Below are positions 33,316 through 45,039 of a DNA stretch of 64,000 bases, piece by piece. Each line of letters begins with the position of its first letter. Position 1 is the stretch's first letter. The position numbers and the translations under genes are program-made. The stretch is from contig CM055096.1 in assembly GCA_029204225.1 (NCBI GenBank), positions 62,352,957 to 62,416,956 on the forward strand, written 5' to 3'. Source of the DNA: Diphasiastrum complanatum (lineage: Eukaryota; Streptophyta; Lycopodiopsida; Lycopodiales; Lycopodiaceae). The notes below the pieces were generated by a model. The model saw only the letters and a list, made by a program, of their open reading frames with translations, was not told where the DNA came from and did no database searches.

Positions 33316-35425
33316 ACAACTCGTCTGCCCGAGGCATAGGGTATTTATTCTTAATTGTGACTTTATTGAGGGCTCTGTAATCTACGCAAAGACGCATAGA
33401 CCCCTCCTTCTTTTTCACCAATAGGACTGGTGAGGCCCATGGTGAACTACTGGTCTGAATTTGGCCTTTCCCAAGATAGTCTGTTAACTGCCTAGTTATT
33501 TCTTCATCCTCTGTTCGGCTGACCCGATACGGAGGTTTAGAAACAGGTGCAGTACCTGGTACTAGGTTTATTACATGATCTACCTCTCTGCTAGGTGGTA
33601 GACCATGTGGCAAATCTTCAGGAAAAACATCTTTAAATTTAGACAATAAAGTTTCTAATTTACTGATTTTGTGCTGAATAGAACTGGAAATAGAAACTTC
33701 AGGAATAAACTGAAAGTCACATAAGAATACCTGATGGTCTTCGTCTCCGATTAGCTGACAGAGCTCTGAACTGCAGACCATAGGGCTGTTGGGAACATCA
33801 TGCTCCCCATGCAACTGGATCTCTCGGCCTTTATACTGAAAGCTGAGGGTGTTCTCCTGATAGTTTCTGTGGAGGGAAGGTCCTAAACTGTAGAGCCAAT
33901 CTCTCCCGAGAACAATGTCTGTTCGATCCAGGTGCATTATCTGAAAGTTTATTTGATCTTGGTACCCCTGAATACCAAGATTTAACTTACTTACCATAGT
34001 TTCCCATATTTTTTTATCTTCACCCTTAGCTAATGAAACTATGTACCTATGCTGACTAGGTACTTCTGGTAGTTTAAGCTTTTTAACCAGGGTGTGGTTG
34101 ATGAAATTATGGGTTGCCCCATCATCAACCATGACTCTTACTGACTGGTTACCAACTTTCCCATGCATACGTACTAGGTCATGCGGCCCAAAGCTGAAGG
34201 GTCTCGCTAGCATTGCAGAGGTGAGCTGGCAACAGTGCTCATGATCTTCATGATACACTTTAATCTCGGAAGCTGCTGAGTTACTGGGGAAACATACAGT
34301 TTGAACAAGATGAACTTGTTTTTTATCTTTTTTAGTGAAAGGCCCCTTGGGACACTGTCTGACTGTGTGTCCCTTGCCCATACACACAAAGCACAAACGT
34401 TCTTGTTTGGCTTTCTCAAAATCATCTGGTTTTAAGGGCTGTATGAGTGAAGGGCGTTTCTGAGGAGCTTCACCTTTAAATTTATCTTCTTTCTTTCTTT
34501 TTAAAAATTTCTTTTTAAATTGAAAGTCTTTCTGAGGAAGCTGCTCAGAAAGTGGTTGCTGTCTCGCTCTCTTCCTACCCACTGAATCATCATAGATTTG
34601 AGCATATCTGAGAGCTTGCTCAAGGGTAGTAGGCGAGTTTCTCTGGACCTCTACTTTATATTCATCTTTGAGGCCACGGACAAATCCCCTGATTTTTTGA
34701 TAGTCATCCATATTTTTAATCTTTAAAATTGCCTCTCGATACTGCGAGATATATTGGATGAGGGACTTGTCCATTACTGTTCTTTCCCAGGCTTCCCAGG
34801 CTCTATCAAGTTCATTCTCTGGTAGAAATTCTCTTAGGAAAGCTTCTTCAAAAGCTTTCCATGACCGGGGAGTCTGCCCAGTCTCCTGGAGATTTAACCA
34901 CCACTTATAGGCCATAGGCCCTAAAGAAAGACTGGCCTCAATTGCTTGCAAATGGTCAGGGGTCTGTTTAAGAGCATGAATGTTCTTCCATTTGCTGAGG
35001 AAGGTTTGTAGAATATCTGCATTTCTATCCTTCTCTTCCCTATTAAAAGTAGGAGGCTTTAAATCTTTAAAAACACTGGGGTGAGACCGTAAAGTCTCAC
35101 CCGAAACTGATGGAAGTGGAGAAGGGGATAACTGAGAAGTGGAGGGAAGGCTTCCTTTCGCGGAGCTCAAAATCAAGTTTTTGAGTTCAGCGAACGAGTC
35201 GTCCACACTGGACTTGAAATTGGCTAATGCCAGCTTCAGTTCATCCACTTCTGTTACCAATTGGAGGAACTGCTCCTTGGTAACCAGTTCGTCGAGTTCT
35301 TCGGCGAACTGTTTCTGTTCTTCTACTTCCATGGGTTCCTTCCCTTTTCTGTAAGCCAAGGCTTCTGTTTCAAGTTCGTCGAAGCCTCTCTCCTGCGGTT
35401 GATCAGGTCCCTGAGGAGTGGTCAT
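33212..35425 (-). CDS. K Gag-protease-RT N-terminus frame
   Basis: Starts [20 protein letters not shown] at 35425. A gag core is at about residues 120-260 ([40 protein letters not shown]). The CCHC knuckle [14 protein letters not shown] is at about 345. The protease-like site [20 protein letters not shown] is at about 435 (D-D-G in place of D-T/S-G). RT begins [20 protein letters not shown] at about 610-630, then [20 protein letters not shown]. The frame is lost at a six-T run near 33290-33300 (GAKFF), where the other frame continues. With five Ts the two would be one polyprotein, so this is either a disabling mutation or a sequencing error. The last 29 residues are out of frame. Confidence 0.88.
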   Translation of the reverse strand: MTTPQGPDQPQERGFDELETEALAYRKGKEPMEVEEQKQFAEELDELVTKEQFLQLVTEVDELKLALANFKSSVDDSFAELKNLILSSAKGSLPSTSQLSPSPLPSVSGETLRSHPSVFKDLKPPTFNREEKDRNADILQTFLSKWKNIHALKQTPDHLQAIEASLSLGPMAYKWWLNLQETGQTPRSWKAFEEAFLREFLPENELDRAWEAWERTVMDKSLIQYISQYREAILKIKNMDDYQKIRGFVRGLKDEYKVEVQRNSPTTLEQALRYAQIYDDSVGRKRARQQPLSEQLPQKDFQFKKKFLKRKKEDKFKGEAPQKRPSLIQPLKPDDFEKAKQERLCFVCMGKGHTVRQCPKGPFTKKDKKQVHLVQTVCFPSNSAASEIKVYHEDHEHCCQLTSAMLARPFSFGPHDLVRMHGKVGNQSVRVMVDDGATHNFINHTLVKKLKLPEVPSQHRYIVSLAKGEDKKIWETMVSKLNLGIQGYQDQINFQIMHLDRTDIVLGRDWLYSLGPSLHRNYQENTLSFQYKGREIQLHGEHDVPNSPMVCSSELCQLIGDEDHQVFLCDFQFIPEVSISSSIQHKISKLETLLSKFKDVFPEDLPHGLPPSREVDHVINLVPGTAPVSKPPYRVSRTEDEEITRQLTDYLGKGQIQTSSSPWASPVLLVKKKEGSMRLCVDYRALNKVTIKNKYPMPRADELFDQLDGAKFFQQNRSQIGISSSPYKIGRCLENSF

Positions 35426-36135
35426 CTTCGAAACTGAAAGAGAGCTACCTTAACTTCTGAAGGAAAAAAGTCTAAAAGACTAATTTACAACTGTACAAGG
35501 GAAAGGAAAGATGACTTAGCTGTTTCTGAGGACTGTACTTCCAAAGAAAGAATGAAGAGGAACCCTTTCAGCTCTTTTCCCCAAAATTTCAGACCTGCTG
35601 TTCCGAAAAATGCCAGTTTGAAGCTTCAAAACGGTGCTAAATTTCCCGGTTTTTTGATGATAGTAGCTCGCTGGTCTGATAGGAATCCTCTTGCTCCAAA
35701 TCTCTGACGTTGGGGCCCAAAAACTTGTTGAAAAACCAGATTTTCAGAAGTACTGGCAGCGCTGGCCCTGCTCCTCCTTTTTGGCTTCAAACTCGCTGAG
35801 AACCAGTAACTTTTTCCCTGGAAATCGGATGTAGGTCTCTGACTGTACAGCGATGGAGGTGCTGGCTTCTTCCTACTCTAATTTCGCTGGGAAAACTATA
35901 GAGAATCCTCTCAACTCAGTGGGAAACAGCTGTTTTTTCAGCGAGTTACCTACACTTGGAATCTGACTCCTTGCTACTGTGATTTCTCAGTGGAAATCAG
36001 AAGTTTGAAGGCTGCTCCTACAGCGATCCTCCTCCTCTATTCCTCTCTGAGAATCTGAGAAACACTTCCTATCTTCTGATAGATTTCTCTACTACTGTCC
36101 TGAACTCCCTAGGATGGAGATGGCTCTGATACCAG

Positions 36136-36358
36136 TGTAATAGATCCTAACACCACAGTAGGGCAAACACTAACTGATCCACCCAACCTTGCCTACTCCC
36201 TAATATAGAGTAAGCCCCTCCTAGCCCAGTGTGAGGACTGGTAGCATGCTACTGCCAAGTGTCGGCCACGTGGCACTGACGTGGCCGACTGCACGTCGGG
36301 ACCCAATTGGGGGCCCTATCCTGCTGACAGGGTCCCTAGGCTGTGTTAGGCCCGCCAT
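36136..36358 (-). repeat. K 5' LTR, truncated
   Basis: Matches the first 223 bases of the left LTR without visible difference and ends at GGCCCGCCAT. J sequence (TGCAACAAGAAGG) follows. Confidence 0.9.
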
Positions 36359-37356
36359 TGCAACAAGAAGGATCCCTAGAAGCTGCTAAAGCAGCAACCG
36401 AAGTCCCTTCTCCATCTATGCCACAAGCAGATCCAAGAACAGATGCTAATACATAGTTTCACCATCATGAAGAACCTTTTAACATGACAGAACCTGAAGC
36501 ACCGCTAACAGATTTGATCATGAATATGCTGTCTAGCAAGATGGATATCACACTGAGGGAGTTTCTTAAGCTGGTGCCGAAAGGAAAAGAAGTATTATCA
36601 GAAAGATTGACTTAGATGGAACCATCAGTCCGTCAGAAGCCACTTTTTTGTGCCGGGTTTGAAGAATCGAACGAAGTACTTAATGTGGGAGTAGCATGGG
36701 AAAGTGAGCAGAAAAACATCACCCTACCGATACAACATAGACAGTTTAGTAAAGAAGCATCCATGATTGATGGAGGTTCAGGAGTTAGTTGGTCATGCAA
36801 ATTACTATTGGATATTCATACTATTCTTTGCAGATTTAGCAAGACCTATATATAAATTGACTATTGTACCAATTTGGACAGTAGAGGCATTGGAAGCATT
36901 TGAGAAATTGAAGAAAGCTTTAGCTTTTGCACCGATACTACGAGCTCCAATCTGGACAATGAGTTTAACGTTCACACTGATGCATCGAAATATGCCATTG
37001 GATCAGTTTTGATGCAGCCAGGTGAATGTAAGAAAGATTATCCTTTCAGGTTTGCAAGCAGACAACTTACAGATACGGAGAAGAATTATTCGACAACTGA
37101 ACGTGAAGCGTTGGCCATGATTTTTTCTGTTAAAAAGTTTCGACATTATCTATTGCCAATGCATTTTGCATTTTATACTGATCATCAACCATTACTTTAT
37201 TTGGTGAACAAGACATGCAACACAGGGTGCATTGCGAGATGGCTACTATTATTGACCGAATTCGATTTTCACGTTGTGGTTCGAAAGGGTAAACAACATT
37301 ATTTAGCCGACCATGTTTCGAGGATTGAATCAGCGCTTGTTAATGTTGAAAAATGA
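36359..37356 (+). pseudogene. J gag tail, RT thumb and RNase H
   Basis: After K, QQEGSLEAAKAATEVPSP continues gag. A degraded spacer leads to VGHANYYWIFILFFADLARP (the end of RT) and ARPIYKL. A frame change at about 36980-37010 leads into RNase H: SRQLTDTEKNYSTTEREALA, FYTDHQPLLYLVNK, ADHVSRIES, with a stop at 37354. The RNase H is well preserved although integrase and the RT fingers/palm are absent. Confidence 0.8.
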
Positions 37357-38091
37357 AAAATCATCTATCTTAACTTTAGGCTTGTCACAAACTTTTTTCT
37401 ATGTGAGTTTGTTGTTTCATAATGTAAATGCCAAATTTGGCCTAGAAGAAACTCGAGGTACATGGGTTCTTCAAGTCTAGTTGGTGATATACAACTTGCA
37501 TATAGAATGTAGACTTAGAAATTTCAATAATATGCTTGTAGAAACTCGTGGCATATCACATGCAATGGTTGTAAGTGTTCTATAGTGACATGCAAGACAT
37601 GCAGAAAGTGAATTGGACACATGCATGATGATTTGTACAATTCTAGTTGAATATTTGACACTTGGTAAAAGTAGATGCATGCATGTGAAGTGACAAATGT
37701 CACTAATACTCTAGTTTTTACTTGTAGATGTGGATGGAAGTTAGATGGATGATGGTTCTACCTCGAGCTACTTCAGACTCCATAAATATGTGTAGACATT
37801 CTCGTAATTTTTTTTATGAAGAACCAAGCTTTGAAGCTATTCCATGTTATTTTGGATCTACACTATCATTTGCTTGAATATTGCTCTCTCTTTCTCTCTC
37901 TTTCTCTCTCTAACTCGAGTAGAGGCTTATGCTAATGCATTAAACTCTTGTACTTTTTCTTTCTTGTCTTTCAAAGTTATCATTCTTTGATTCTTAGCAT
38001 GCTAGATTATGTGCTAAACACAAAGCTTAATAAGATCATTCACACTTGAGGATCATTCTCCACACGTGTGAGCTTGCTGGAAATTTTATCA
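37344..38091 (+). repeat. J right LTR
   Basis: Begins near TGTTGAAAAATG and ends near GCTGGAAATTTTATCA. It is shorter and diverged from 28191-29100 but shares several blocks of 15-25 bases in the same order, including the CT-rich run before AACTCGAGTAGA. Confidence 0.6.
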
Positions 38092-38536
38092 TGTACAAGA
38101 ACTTGACATGTATATTTTATTTCATTTGGCCAATTTTGTGTTAGAATTGTAAATACAATTTGATCATGCTAGTGAAAACTCATGTGCTCATTAATTTTTA
38201 TGTACTTATCAAACTAAAACTCGAGGCTATCCACTAGATGTGATTGCCACAAATTAACAATTTAGTGAGTAAATCAGTCGCCATTCTGTTGCTTCGGCTT
38301 CTCGTTGTTTTTCCAACTGCCATTGCTGGCTCCTTCTGTTTGTTGGTCTCGATTTTGCCTTTGATCTGACTCCCTCTTAGGCTTGAACTACTTCTTGGCT
38401 TCTCCTTGTTGCTGTAAAGAGCTTGATTAGAAGTGTCCTTATGATCAAGGTACTCACGAGCTTCGACTTGTTCTCGAATTTCGATCATTGCCTTTTCGAG
38501 TGTCATCACTGGATCCTTTGCTAGCAACGTTCCAAT

Positions 38537-38561
38537 AGGGTTTAGGGTTTAGGGTTTAGGG
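38537..38561 (+). repeat. short interstitial telomere-like repeat (TTTAGGG)3
   Basis: Three consecutive TTTAGGG units plus partial flanks, the plant telomere repeat, far from any chromosome end as judged from the surrounding gene. Confidence 0.8.
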
Positions 38562-39986
38562 CATGAATAGGGTAGGTTAGCATTTAAAAATCATGATTTT
38601 AGTTCATACTTGGAGAAGATCTGTAATGGATCTAACCATTGTACATACATCATGAAGTGAGTAATTCAAGCACTTTGATTTTCAAGCTTCCAATTGACAT
38701 TGTCTTGTGATATCTTTTATGCATTGATAGAGGCATAATTTATTGTGGATCTAATGATCGATTGAATTCATAACCACCTACTTTTCTAGTATTTTAAATA
38801 AGATCTAAGTTGATTTTCTCAAATATATCGAGCATTTATTGAGCTCTTGTTTATAAAGCTAGAAAACTAGCTTGTTTTGAAAATCTGAGTTATGTTGGAT
38901 CAAATACAATATCATCCACTTATATCTTTGTGAGAAATGTTTATTGGCATTCATTTATATTGATTTTTATAATGATATCAAACTGGGGATAGGATTTCTT
39001 ATCTTGTTTTGCCAAAATCAAGTGTTTATGTGTAGAAATTACTTTTTTAGCAACTGCACTTTAACCATAAGCAATCAAGAGAGAGTTTTGGATCAATTGA
39101 AATGAAAATAAGTAGTTTTTTTATATAGATTAATGTATTTATGCTTCTGAAATCATTTTCTTTCATTTCCACTATTGAGTTCTCAAGATAGACAGTTTAG
39201 GCTTGGAATAGTGTATTTGGGATTTTGTAAAAGTGCCTTGCATTGGAATTGGCAAAATTGCCAAACTAGCTTCAATTTTTGCTTGTTTTGAGATTGATGG
39301 ATAGTTTGCGTTTGATTAATATAGATTGATCTAATCCAACTCCATTGGAGGAGTTTACACACCTCTGTGAGTGTTCATAGAGTAATTAGATTCATTATTT
39401 GTTGTTTCAAACATTTAGATAAACTATTTAATCTAGAGAAAAAACTTTGCCATCAAATTTATAAGTTTTATGCAAATTGTTTTTTGTGATAGTCGATCAA
39501 AAGGGTCAAGATCTCCATTGATCTTTCTAAATTGATAAAGAAAACTCAATTCAGGAAGTTCCTATTTTATAGAGTAGTAGATCTTATCATCCATCTATCT
39601 CACTTTTTTGTGGTTTCATAAAAAATGTCTTCTAATAGTATTGTTTTGGTTGGAACATAATGAGAGGTTAACTTCATCCAATTATTTGTTATGTTAGAGC
39701 ATCTTTCAATATTAAAAAAACTCATTGCATATTGGTGAACGTCGACACTTATGTTTAAAGTGGCCTCAACCAATGGAAGGAGAGTAGCTAGGTTCTCTCC
39801 TATAGTTTTACTAAATCACGATTTGATGCTGATCGAATAACAATTCCAATTCGAATCTAATTCAAATTTCTGAATCGAATTTTCCTAAAATTTGTTTTCT
39901 CACATGACCCGATTACAGAGAGGGCCAATTTTCTCTTTTTTTGGTTGTTGTTTTTCATTGTAAGAGCACAATGGAGCACAATGGAA

Positions 39987-39989
<3 letters not shown>

Positions 39990-40042
<53 letters not shown>
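39990..40042 (+). repeat. (GA)n microsatellite
   Basis: About 53 bases of uninterrupted GA dinucleotide, in the giant intron. Confidence 0.95.
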
Positions 40043-40045
<3 letters not shown>

Positions 40046-40870
40046 GTAAGTAAAATTATGAGTTATTACTTTTTGGAATTATGTATAAATTTAAATTGGA
40101 ATCTAGATTGTTGAATGTTTTGAGTTCATACCTTTATAGTTCGTTTGTTATTTGTTTCATGATTCATCTATGATTTGACATCGCCTTCAGGTTTACCGTT
40201 TTAAAGTTCAAACCCTAAAAGTATACATAATACAGGTGTCAAGTAACACGTATTGGGTAGTTTAAACGATCAAGAATTAAAATATGGAATTTGGAAACTT
40301 TAATGCTTATAATTCAATCATGATATCTATTATTATTAATGCATTATGTAGCTATTTTTTTGGCTTTTATAAATTCTAGACAAATCTACAAAAGAATTTG
40401 AGTTTTGAAACCCTAAAACTGATTTGCTGATTCAAAAACCCTAGGACTGATTTGAAAAGGTCGAATAGGCCGATTCCGATTTGTCCGATTCCAAATAAGA
40501 AGGAAACTCTATTCTCTCCCACTTATCCCTCTCCTATGTCAAAACACCCTAAACCCTAAACTACCTATTTTACAAACCCAAATAAAATTTTCTAGGTTGC
40601 ACAAACCAAACAAAAAATATAGTGAGAAGCTTTGCTTTACGCTAGACATTCAAAGTGGTGAATAATATAAACAAAAATTGCACTTCAAAACAAAATCTCA
40701 TTTTATTGCTCAAACTACTCACATAAGAGTAACACTTGAGCTTTTTGGCAAATTTTCAAAATAAACAAAGGTGGCCTACACACTAGCATTTCACAAAAGG
40801 GAAAAATGCAACAATACCTTTTTGGGTCCTATATTCTTCAGCCAAAGCAAAGAATCAACGAAGAGGAAGG

Positions 40871-41025
40871 ATGGCGAGCAGAGGAGGGAGGATGGTGGTG
40901 GCAGCAACCCCATTGTCTCACCGAGAGCGACTGCGCCAGCTCGTGGATCGCATGCTCAAGCGCCTGCATGGAGGGGCCAGGGTTGATCGTCGTGACTTTT
41001 ACAAGCAATGCCTTGTTGTTGCCAA
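40871..41025 (+). CDS. exon-like ORF of unidentified plant gene (captured or nested?)
   Basis: ATG at 40871 in a GC-rich island opens a natural-looking segment: MASRGGRMVVAATPLSHRER, LRQLVDRMLKRLHGGARVDR, RDFYKQCLVVA. A consensus donor GTATGT follows at 41026. Codon use and base composition differ from the AT-rich surroundings. A second candidate exon at about 41248-41326 (HFCIEELALVSQFYPKEQRP) ends at AAG before GTCAGT, but its phase does not join the first directly. I do not recognise the protein. It could be a gene fragment moved here or a small gene inside the EXO70 intron. Confidence 0.35.
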
Positions 41026-41504
41026 GTATGTGTGTGATCTCATATGACTCCATCTTACCTTCATTTTATTCGCACTTACACTACATGTATACATATGTAC
41101 ATTTTCTGAGTTCATACTACAAAAAACACTTGGTGCTTAGACAAGAACAAATTGGGGATTGAGCGTTTACGCTCTTTATTTGCCAGCTCAAATTTTGCAA
41201 GGTTTAAGTAGTGTCCTCTTTATAGCTCAGGTCCTTATCAGATGCCATTTAGGTTTCGAAATACATTTCTGCATTGAGGAACTGGCCTTGGTGAGCCAGT
41301 TCTACCCCAAGGAACAGAGGCCTAAGGTCAGTTCTCTAGTAGTTTTACTGTTCACATTTTATAGAATTTTTTGGTCATTTTAGATTCAAAGTGTTTTTGT
41401 GATGACGTTAGCAAGGTGAAAAATTTAGACATAACCGGCATGGCGTTGCGGTGATGACATCTCTATCACTGATCAGGAAACAGTAACGCATGTGGAGAAA
41501 TTCT

Positions 41505-41724
41505 GCCTGGATCCAAAAAAAGGGAGGGAAAAGGATTTGGAGGGGAAATAGTGCGCCCTCCCAATAGGAGGACCCCCACTCCAAATCAATGTGACCAAGT
41601 CTTAAAAATATAACCAAATAGGGCCCAAGGCCAGTATATGAATAAAAAGGGCCCTTAGGCCTGCTTATGCATAATAACAATAAAAGAATGGACGCGACGA
41701 ATGTAATGATCCAAGTCCACAACT
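41505..41724 (-). repeat. G 3' LTR, partial
   Basis: Matches the right 200 or so bases of 45630-46000 (AGGGAGGGAAAAGGATTTGG..., ...CCAAGTCCACAACT). The first part of the LTR is missing. Confidence 0.85.
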
Positions 41725-41961
41725 CTCCCGTGCAGAAAAACAAAGCCCTCCACTGGCTAGCAAGCATAATGACTATTTAAAATAATAATGTAAGCATGCT
41801 AAATACTGAAAAATCACGAACTAATGGAAATACTGATGGAGAGGACAAAAGTCGTTACAACAGATACCCCAAAAGTATCATAACTGTGTAAAGCAAGTAC
41901 TAAGCAAATACTACAATAAAGAATAGTCATAGCTAGCCGAATCATGAAGTAGAGGGAACAT

Positions 41962-42276
41962 TTACAATGATATCTGTAGAACTAAAGCCATGAGGGCTCG
42001 AGCCTGATCTGCCAATAATGGTGTATGATAAAACACATCAATAGACTCCCATGTGGCCTCCTCAACAGGACAACCATCCCACTGGATCAAAAACTGAATC
42101 TGTCGGCAGCGTCGACTATGGTGAAGGCGCCCCTGGTGAATGGCAGTTGGTAAGAAAGGGAACAGCTCAGGATCAACATCATGGCGACGAAAGGAACATC
42201 TCAGCCGCGTCATCAGAAACCAAGCAATATGGAACAGCCAGGAATGCCAAGGAACCAGAAGAAGATCAAGCAGCAA
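41962..42276 (-). pseudogene. G C-terminal chromodomain-like region
   Basis: RQIQFLIQWDGCPVEEATWE, then SIDVF matches the chromodomain core (LIQW.G.P.EEATWE) at the end of chromovirus integrases. The preceding residues (HDVDPELFPFLPTAIHQGRL) suit the usual lead-in. The integrase core itself is absent. Confidence 0.78.
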
Positions 42277-42308
42277 CCAGGAATGCCAAGATATCCGTAA
42301 TGCCCAAG

Positions 42309-42830
42309 CTAGTAGAGGATCAGCCCAAAAGATAGGGACATCATACGAAGGTATCCAAAAAGCCCGAGAAGGTAGAACTGCATCGGCTGAAGGATCCCTG
42401 TATACTCATCTAGAAAGATCCCAGCATATAAATACCCTAGATAAGTAATAGTGACCATCTGGCAAATATCCTCGGATGGAAAATGTGTAACGATATGGGC
42501 AAAAGGCTCATGAATCATGTTAGGAATCGTAGAAATATCATGAGGCAGATCACAAACCTCAAGCAGAGATCCATGGAATAAAGCGAAAGAAGATACAACC
42601 TGATCACCAATAACGAGGGAACCAACAAACGTGGACCTGTGAAGAACCCCATAGAAATCAGCAGGAACATCGGCCATAACGGACTCAAGAGATGGAGATA
42701 TAGAGACCAATGGAGAAGATACTGCACCAACCACCGAACCAGGAGGGCTATCTGAAGTATGCGCAAAAGCAATAGTAGAAATACCACCAAGGTATACGGC
42801 CTCGATATCAATGAAACTAGGAATGACCAC
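42309..42830 (-). CDS. unidentified ORF between protease and chromodomain of G
   Basis: 173 codons (MVIPSFIDIEAVYLGGISTI...). It has no RT, RNase H or integrase motif. It has several Ser/Pro-rich parts (SDSPPGSVVGAVSSPLVSIS). It may be degraded retroelement linker or acquired sequence; no function assigned. Confidence 0.35.
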   Translation of the reverse strand: MVIPSFIDIEAVYLGGISTIAFAHTSDSPPGSVVGAVSSPLVSISPSLESVMADVPADFYGVLHRSTFVGSLVIGDQVVSSFALFHGSLLEVCDLPHDISTIPNMIHEPFAHIVTHFPSEDICQMVTITYLGYLYAGIFLDEYTGILQPMQFYLLGLFGYLRMMSLSFGLILY

Positions 42831-43130
42831 CGAATACGATATCTGTGAATCAAGGCATATAGGCGCAAGGCATGTAGCAACAACCTGTAAATCCGGAGCA
42901 ACATCAACCTAAGTAAGAGGACCCACGGACGGTGAAAGTGAAGCAACAACTAATGTACTCTGAATGGAAAGAAGAGCTGCATCATGAGCCTTTGGCAGGC
43001 TACGCATAAACTGCTTCCCGGTAACCAACTGATAGTCACCCTAGGAATCAATACCAGAAAGTAAGTGATGCCGACCAACATGTGTAAAAGACAGTTTCTG
43101 CTGAGAAAGATCCACAATAACAGTACCAAG

Positions 43131-43394
43131 TCACGAAAACCAATCTCCACCAAAACTAATGTCATGGCGCTCCAGAGGAATAATATAGAAATCTGCCTGT
43201 CCAGAGAAGTCACCAATGCTATAATCCAAGCCCTGAAACATCTGAGAAGTGGAAAAAGAATGGGAATGAGCAACCTCGACACTGAGAGATTGTGTAGCAG
43301 AAATAGGTGTAGTACGAATCCTAGTGGAAATGTAACTGCTAATAAATGAATGTGTACTGCCCGTATCCACCAAAGCAATATACTCTCGCCCCAA
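43131..43394 (-). pseudogene. G aspartic-protease region
   Basis: Contains EYIALVDTGSTHSFISSYIS (the DTGS active site), then hydrophobic strands and LERHDISFGGDWF, equivalent to the D-I-I-L-G-M-D-W-L end of Gypsy proteases. The catalytic Asp is retained. The surrounding frames (43711-42950) are shifted. Confidence 0.8.
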
Positions 43395-43759
43395 AATGCG
43401 AACACGTAATCGAATAGAACGAGGACCAGGACGCCCACCAGCCCAAGTAGCATAAGTAAGCTGTGCATGGCAAGCGGCGGAAGCAAGATCATCAGGAAGT
43501 GGGTCAGCCGGCTCATCAGAGGAGTATCAAGTATCTGGATATAAACATCAGAATCATCAGGAGTAAGAGCCTCATGGTAAAAAACAGCGGTAGGAGGACC
43601 AAGAGGAACAATAGTAGAAGAAGCCAAAGTAGGAGAAGCAGTGGAATGAGAGCAAGAAAAACGAGAAGAAGTGGATAACTCAGGATAGTTATGCTGCAAG
43701 GTAGTAGCCAAGGAGATAGCATCTGAGAGAGTAAGAGGCCAAAAAGATGAGACGTCATA

Positions 43760-44563
43760 TTATAAGGAGTCTCTAAGACCGGCAATAAAACGTGAAATAA
43801 GTTCTGTAGGATGAAGATCAGTAAAAAGGTAGGAAAGCTCAATAAACTGATCAATATAAGCAGTCAAATCACTAGTATGGTGAAGGCTACGAAACAGATC
43901 ACGTTGGCGAACCAACCACCGTGGGTCAATCATAGCCATACGAAGATCATGACAAAAAGTAGGCCATATATGTAACCCCTCACGAGTAGGCTCAGAGCGA
44001 TAAACACGCCACCAAGTCTGAGCTCTACCATCTAAATGTAATGCGGCCAACTGCATTTTCTGGGTTTCAGTCTTGGGATATATAAGAAAATAGGTTTCTA
44101 ATTTAGGGAACCAATTTTCCAAAATATTCCCGTCAGACGAACCAGAATAAGTAGTAAGCTGGATGCGATCACGAAAATCACGAGCAAAATGGGGCTCAGG
44201 ATTACCTGAAAAAGTAGGAGAAGGAAATCCTGGTGGTGCGTAGGGAAATCCAGGTGGTGGTACAGAAGACCCGAAAGGAGACCCATAAGGACTAGCACTA
44301 TATGAAGGGAGACCAAACGTACTACCAAAAGCACCTCCTGAAGATGAAGCAGGAGCATGCGTCCTCAAAATAGGAAATAAAGGTGCTTTACCAGGACGAT
44401 GAAGAATGTCTGGGGGGATGGTATCCCCTCGTGGTAGGATAGTCTCAAGGCTAGAACGAACACGATTAATACGACTCTCAAGATGATCCATGCGGGCATC
44501 AATATGTGTAAAACGATCATCTAAAGAGCTTTGTGGTGGGTTTTTTGATGAAGAAGTTGCCAT
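43760..44563 (-). CDS. G gag
   Basis: 267 codons: MATSSSKNPPQSSLDDRF, a coiled-coil-like HIDARMDHLESRI segment, a Ser/Gly/Pro/Phe-rich stretch (about residues 70-125), then the gag core (FARDFRDRIQLTTYSGSSDG, NWFPKLETYFLIYPKTE, MQLAALHLDGRAQTWWRVYR, LTAYIDQFIELSYLF). It runs to LISRFIAGLRDSL, then a stop. Homologous to H gag, with an intact frame. In a complete element the frame would continue into the zinc knuckle and protease; here the following 350 bases are frameshifted. Confidence 0.85.
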   Translation of the reverse strand: MATSSSKNPPQSSLDDRFTHIDARMDHLESRINRVRSSLETILPRGDTIPPDILHRPGKAPLFPILRTHAPASSSGGAFGSTFGLPSYSASPYGSPFGSSVPPPGFPYAPPGFPSPTFSGNPEPHFARDFRDRIQLTTYSGSSDGNILENWFPKLETYFLIYPKTETQKMQLAALHLDGRAQTWWRVYRSEPTREGLHIWPTFCHDLRMAMIDPRWLVRQRDLFRSLHHTSDLTAYIDQFIELSYLFTDLHPTELISRFIAGLRDSL

Positions 44564-45039
44564 AGGGACTAAGGAAGAGACAAAACCTGAGGGAGAGGAC
44601 GTTTGTCGTCACCCCAACTTAGTCTAACTTCCAAAATCACCAAAAATGGCAGAGAAACAGCCAATCAAGATGGATAATAATCAGAAAATAAGGGGCTAAG
44701 AAAGTAGAATAATGGACAGCAAATGTGCAAGGCCAATAAGTAGAAGGGTTCTAACAAAATGGAAAAAAGGAGGAGGGTGTGAGGCAGCAAAATAACAAAT
44801 ATGAGAGGGAAATAAGGGGTTGGAAAAAGATCAGTATGTGAACAAAAAGAGAGCAAGTAGGTGCAAAAAGGAAGTACAAATGGGCGCAAGCAATACCTGG
44901 GTGGGTGCTGATCCGTTGTCCAATCAGTAGTGCCAACAAAGAGAGGTAAAAGCTGAAGATATGACAAAATAGATGCGCCAACCAGCCACCAATCCGAACC
45001 CTCAACTCGCGCCAAATAAGCTGAAAAAAGTGTTGAAAG

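Larger units (their letters stand above)
30277..36358 (-). mobile_element. K: young chromodomain Gypsy (chromovirus), 5' LTR truncated
   Basis: A complete minus-strand chromovirus-type element. The left (3') LTR is 30277-30634, with polypurine tract TTAAGGGGGAGGGAG (minus) beside it. The right (5') LTR fragment is 36136-36358, with primer site GGCTCTGATACCA (on + at about 36122-36134). Over the shared 223 bp I see no LTR difference. About 135 bp of the 5' LTR and the target duplication on that side are gone. Two overlapping frames encode Gag-Pol, broken by one shift in a T run. It is inserted in the gag gene of J. Confidence 0.93.
28191..38091 (+). mobile_element. J: deleted + strand Gypsy, split by K
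   Basis: Diverged LTRs at 28191-29100 and about 37344-38091 share the block CAAGACATGCA...TTGGACACATGCATG and the end CTCCACACGTGTGA..TTGCTGG. Between them are gag (about 29580-30276), element K (30277-36358), a gag tail and spacer (36359-36766), the RT thumb and RNase H (about 36767-37356). Protease, most of RT and the whole integrase are missing. The RNase H runs straight into the right LTR. Confidence 0.8.
38092..40870 (+). other. AT-rich intron, mostly featureless
   Basis: No clear protein homology apart from a weak gag-like minus-strand frame at 38234-38527 (VMTLEKAMIEIREQVEAREY). Contains TTTAGGG-type repeats at about 38537-38561, a (GA)n run at 39990-40042 and two CCCTAAA units near 40549-40562. 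Confidence 0.5.
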
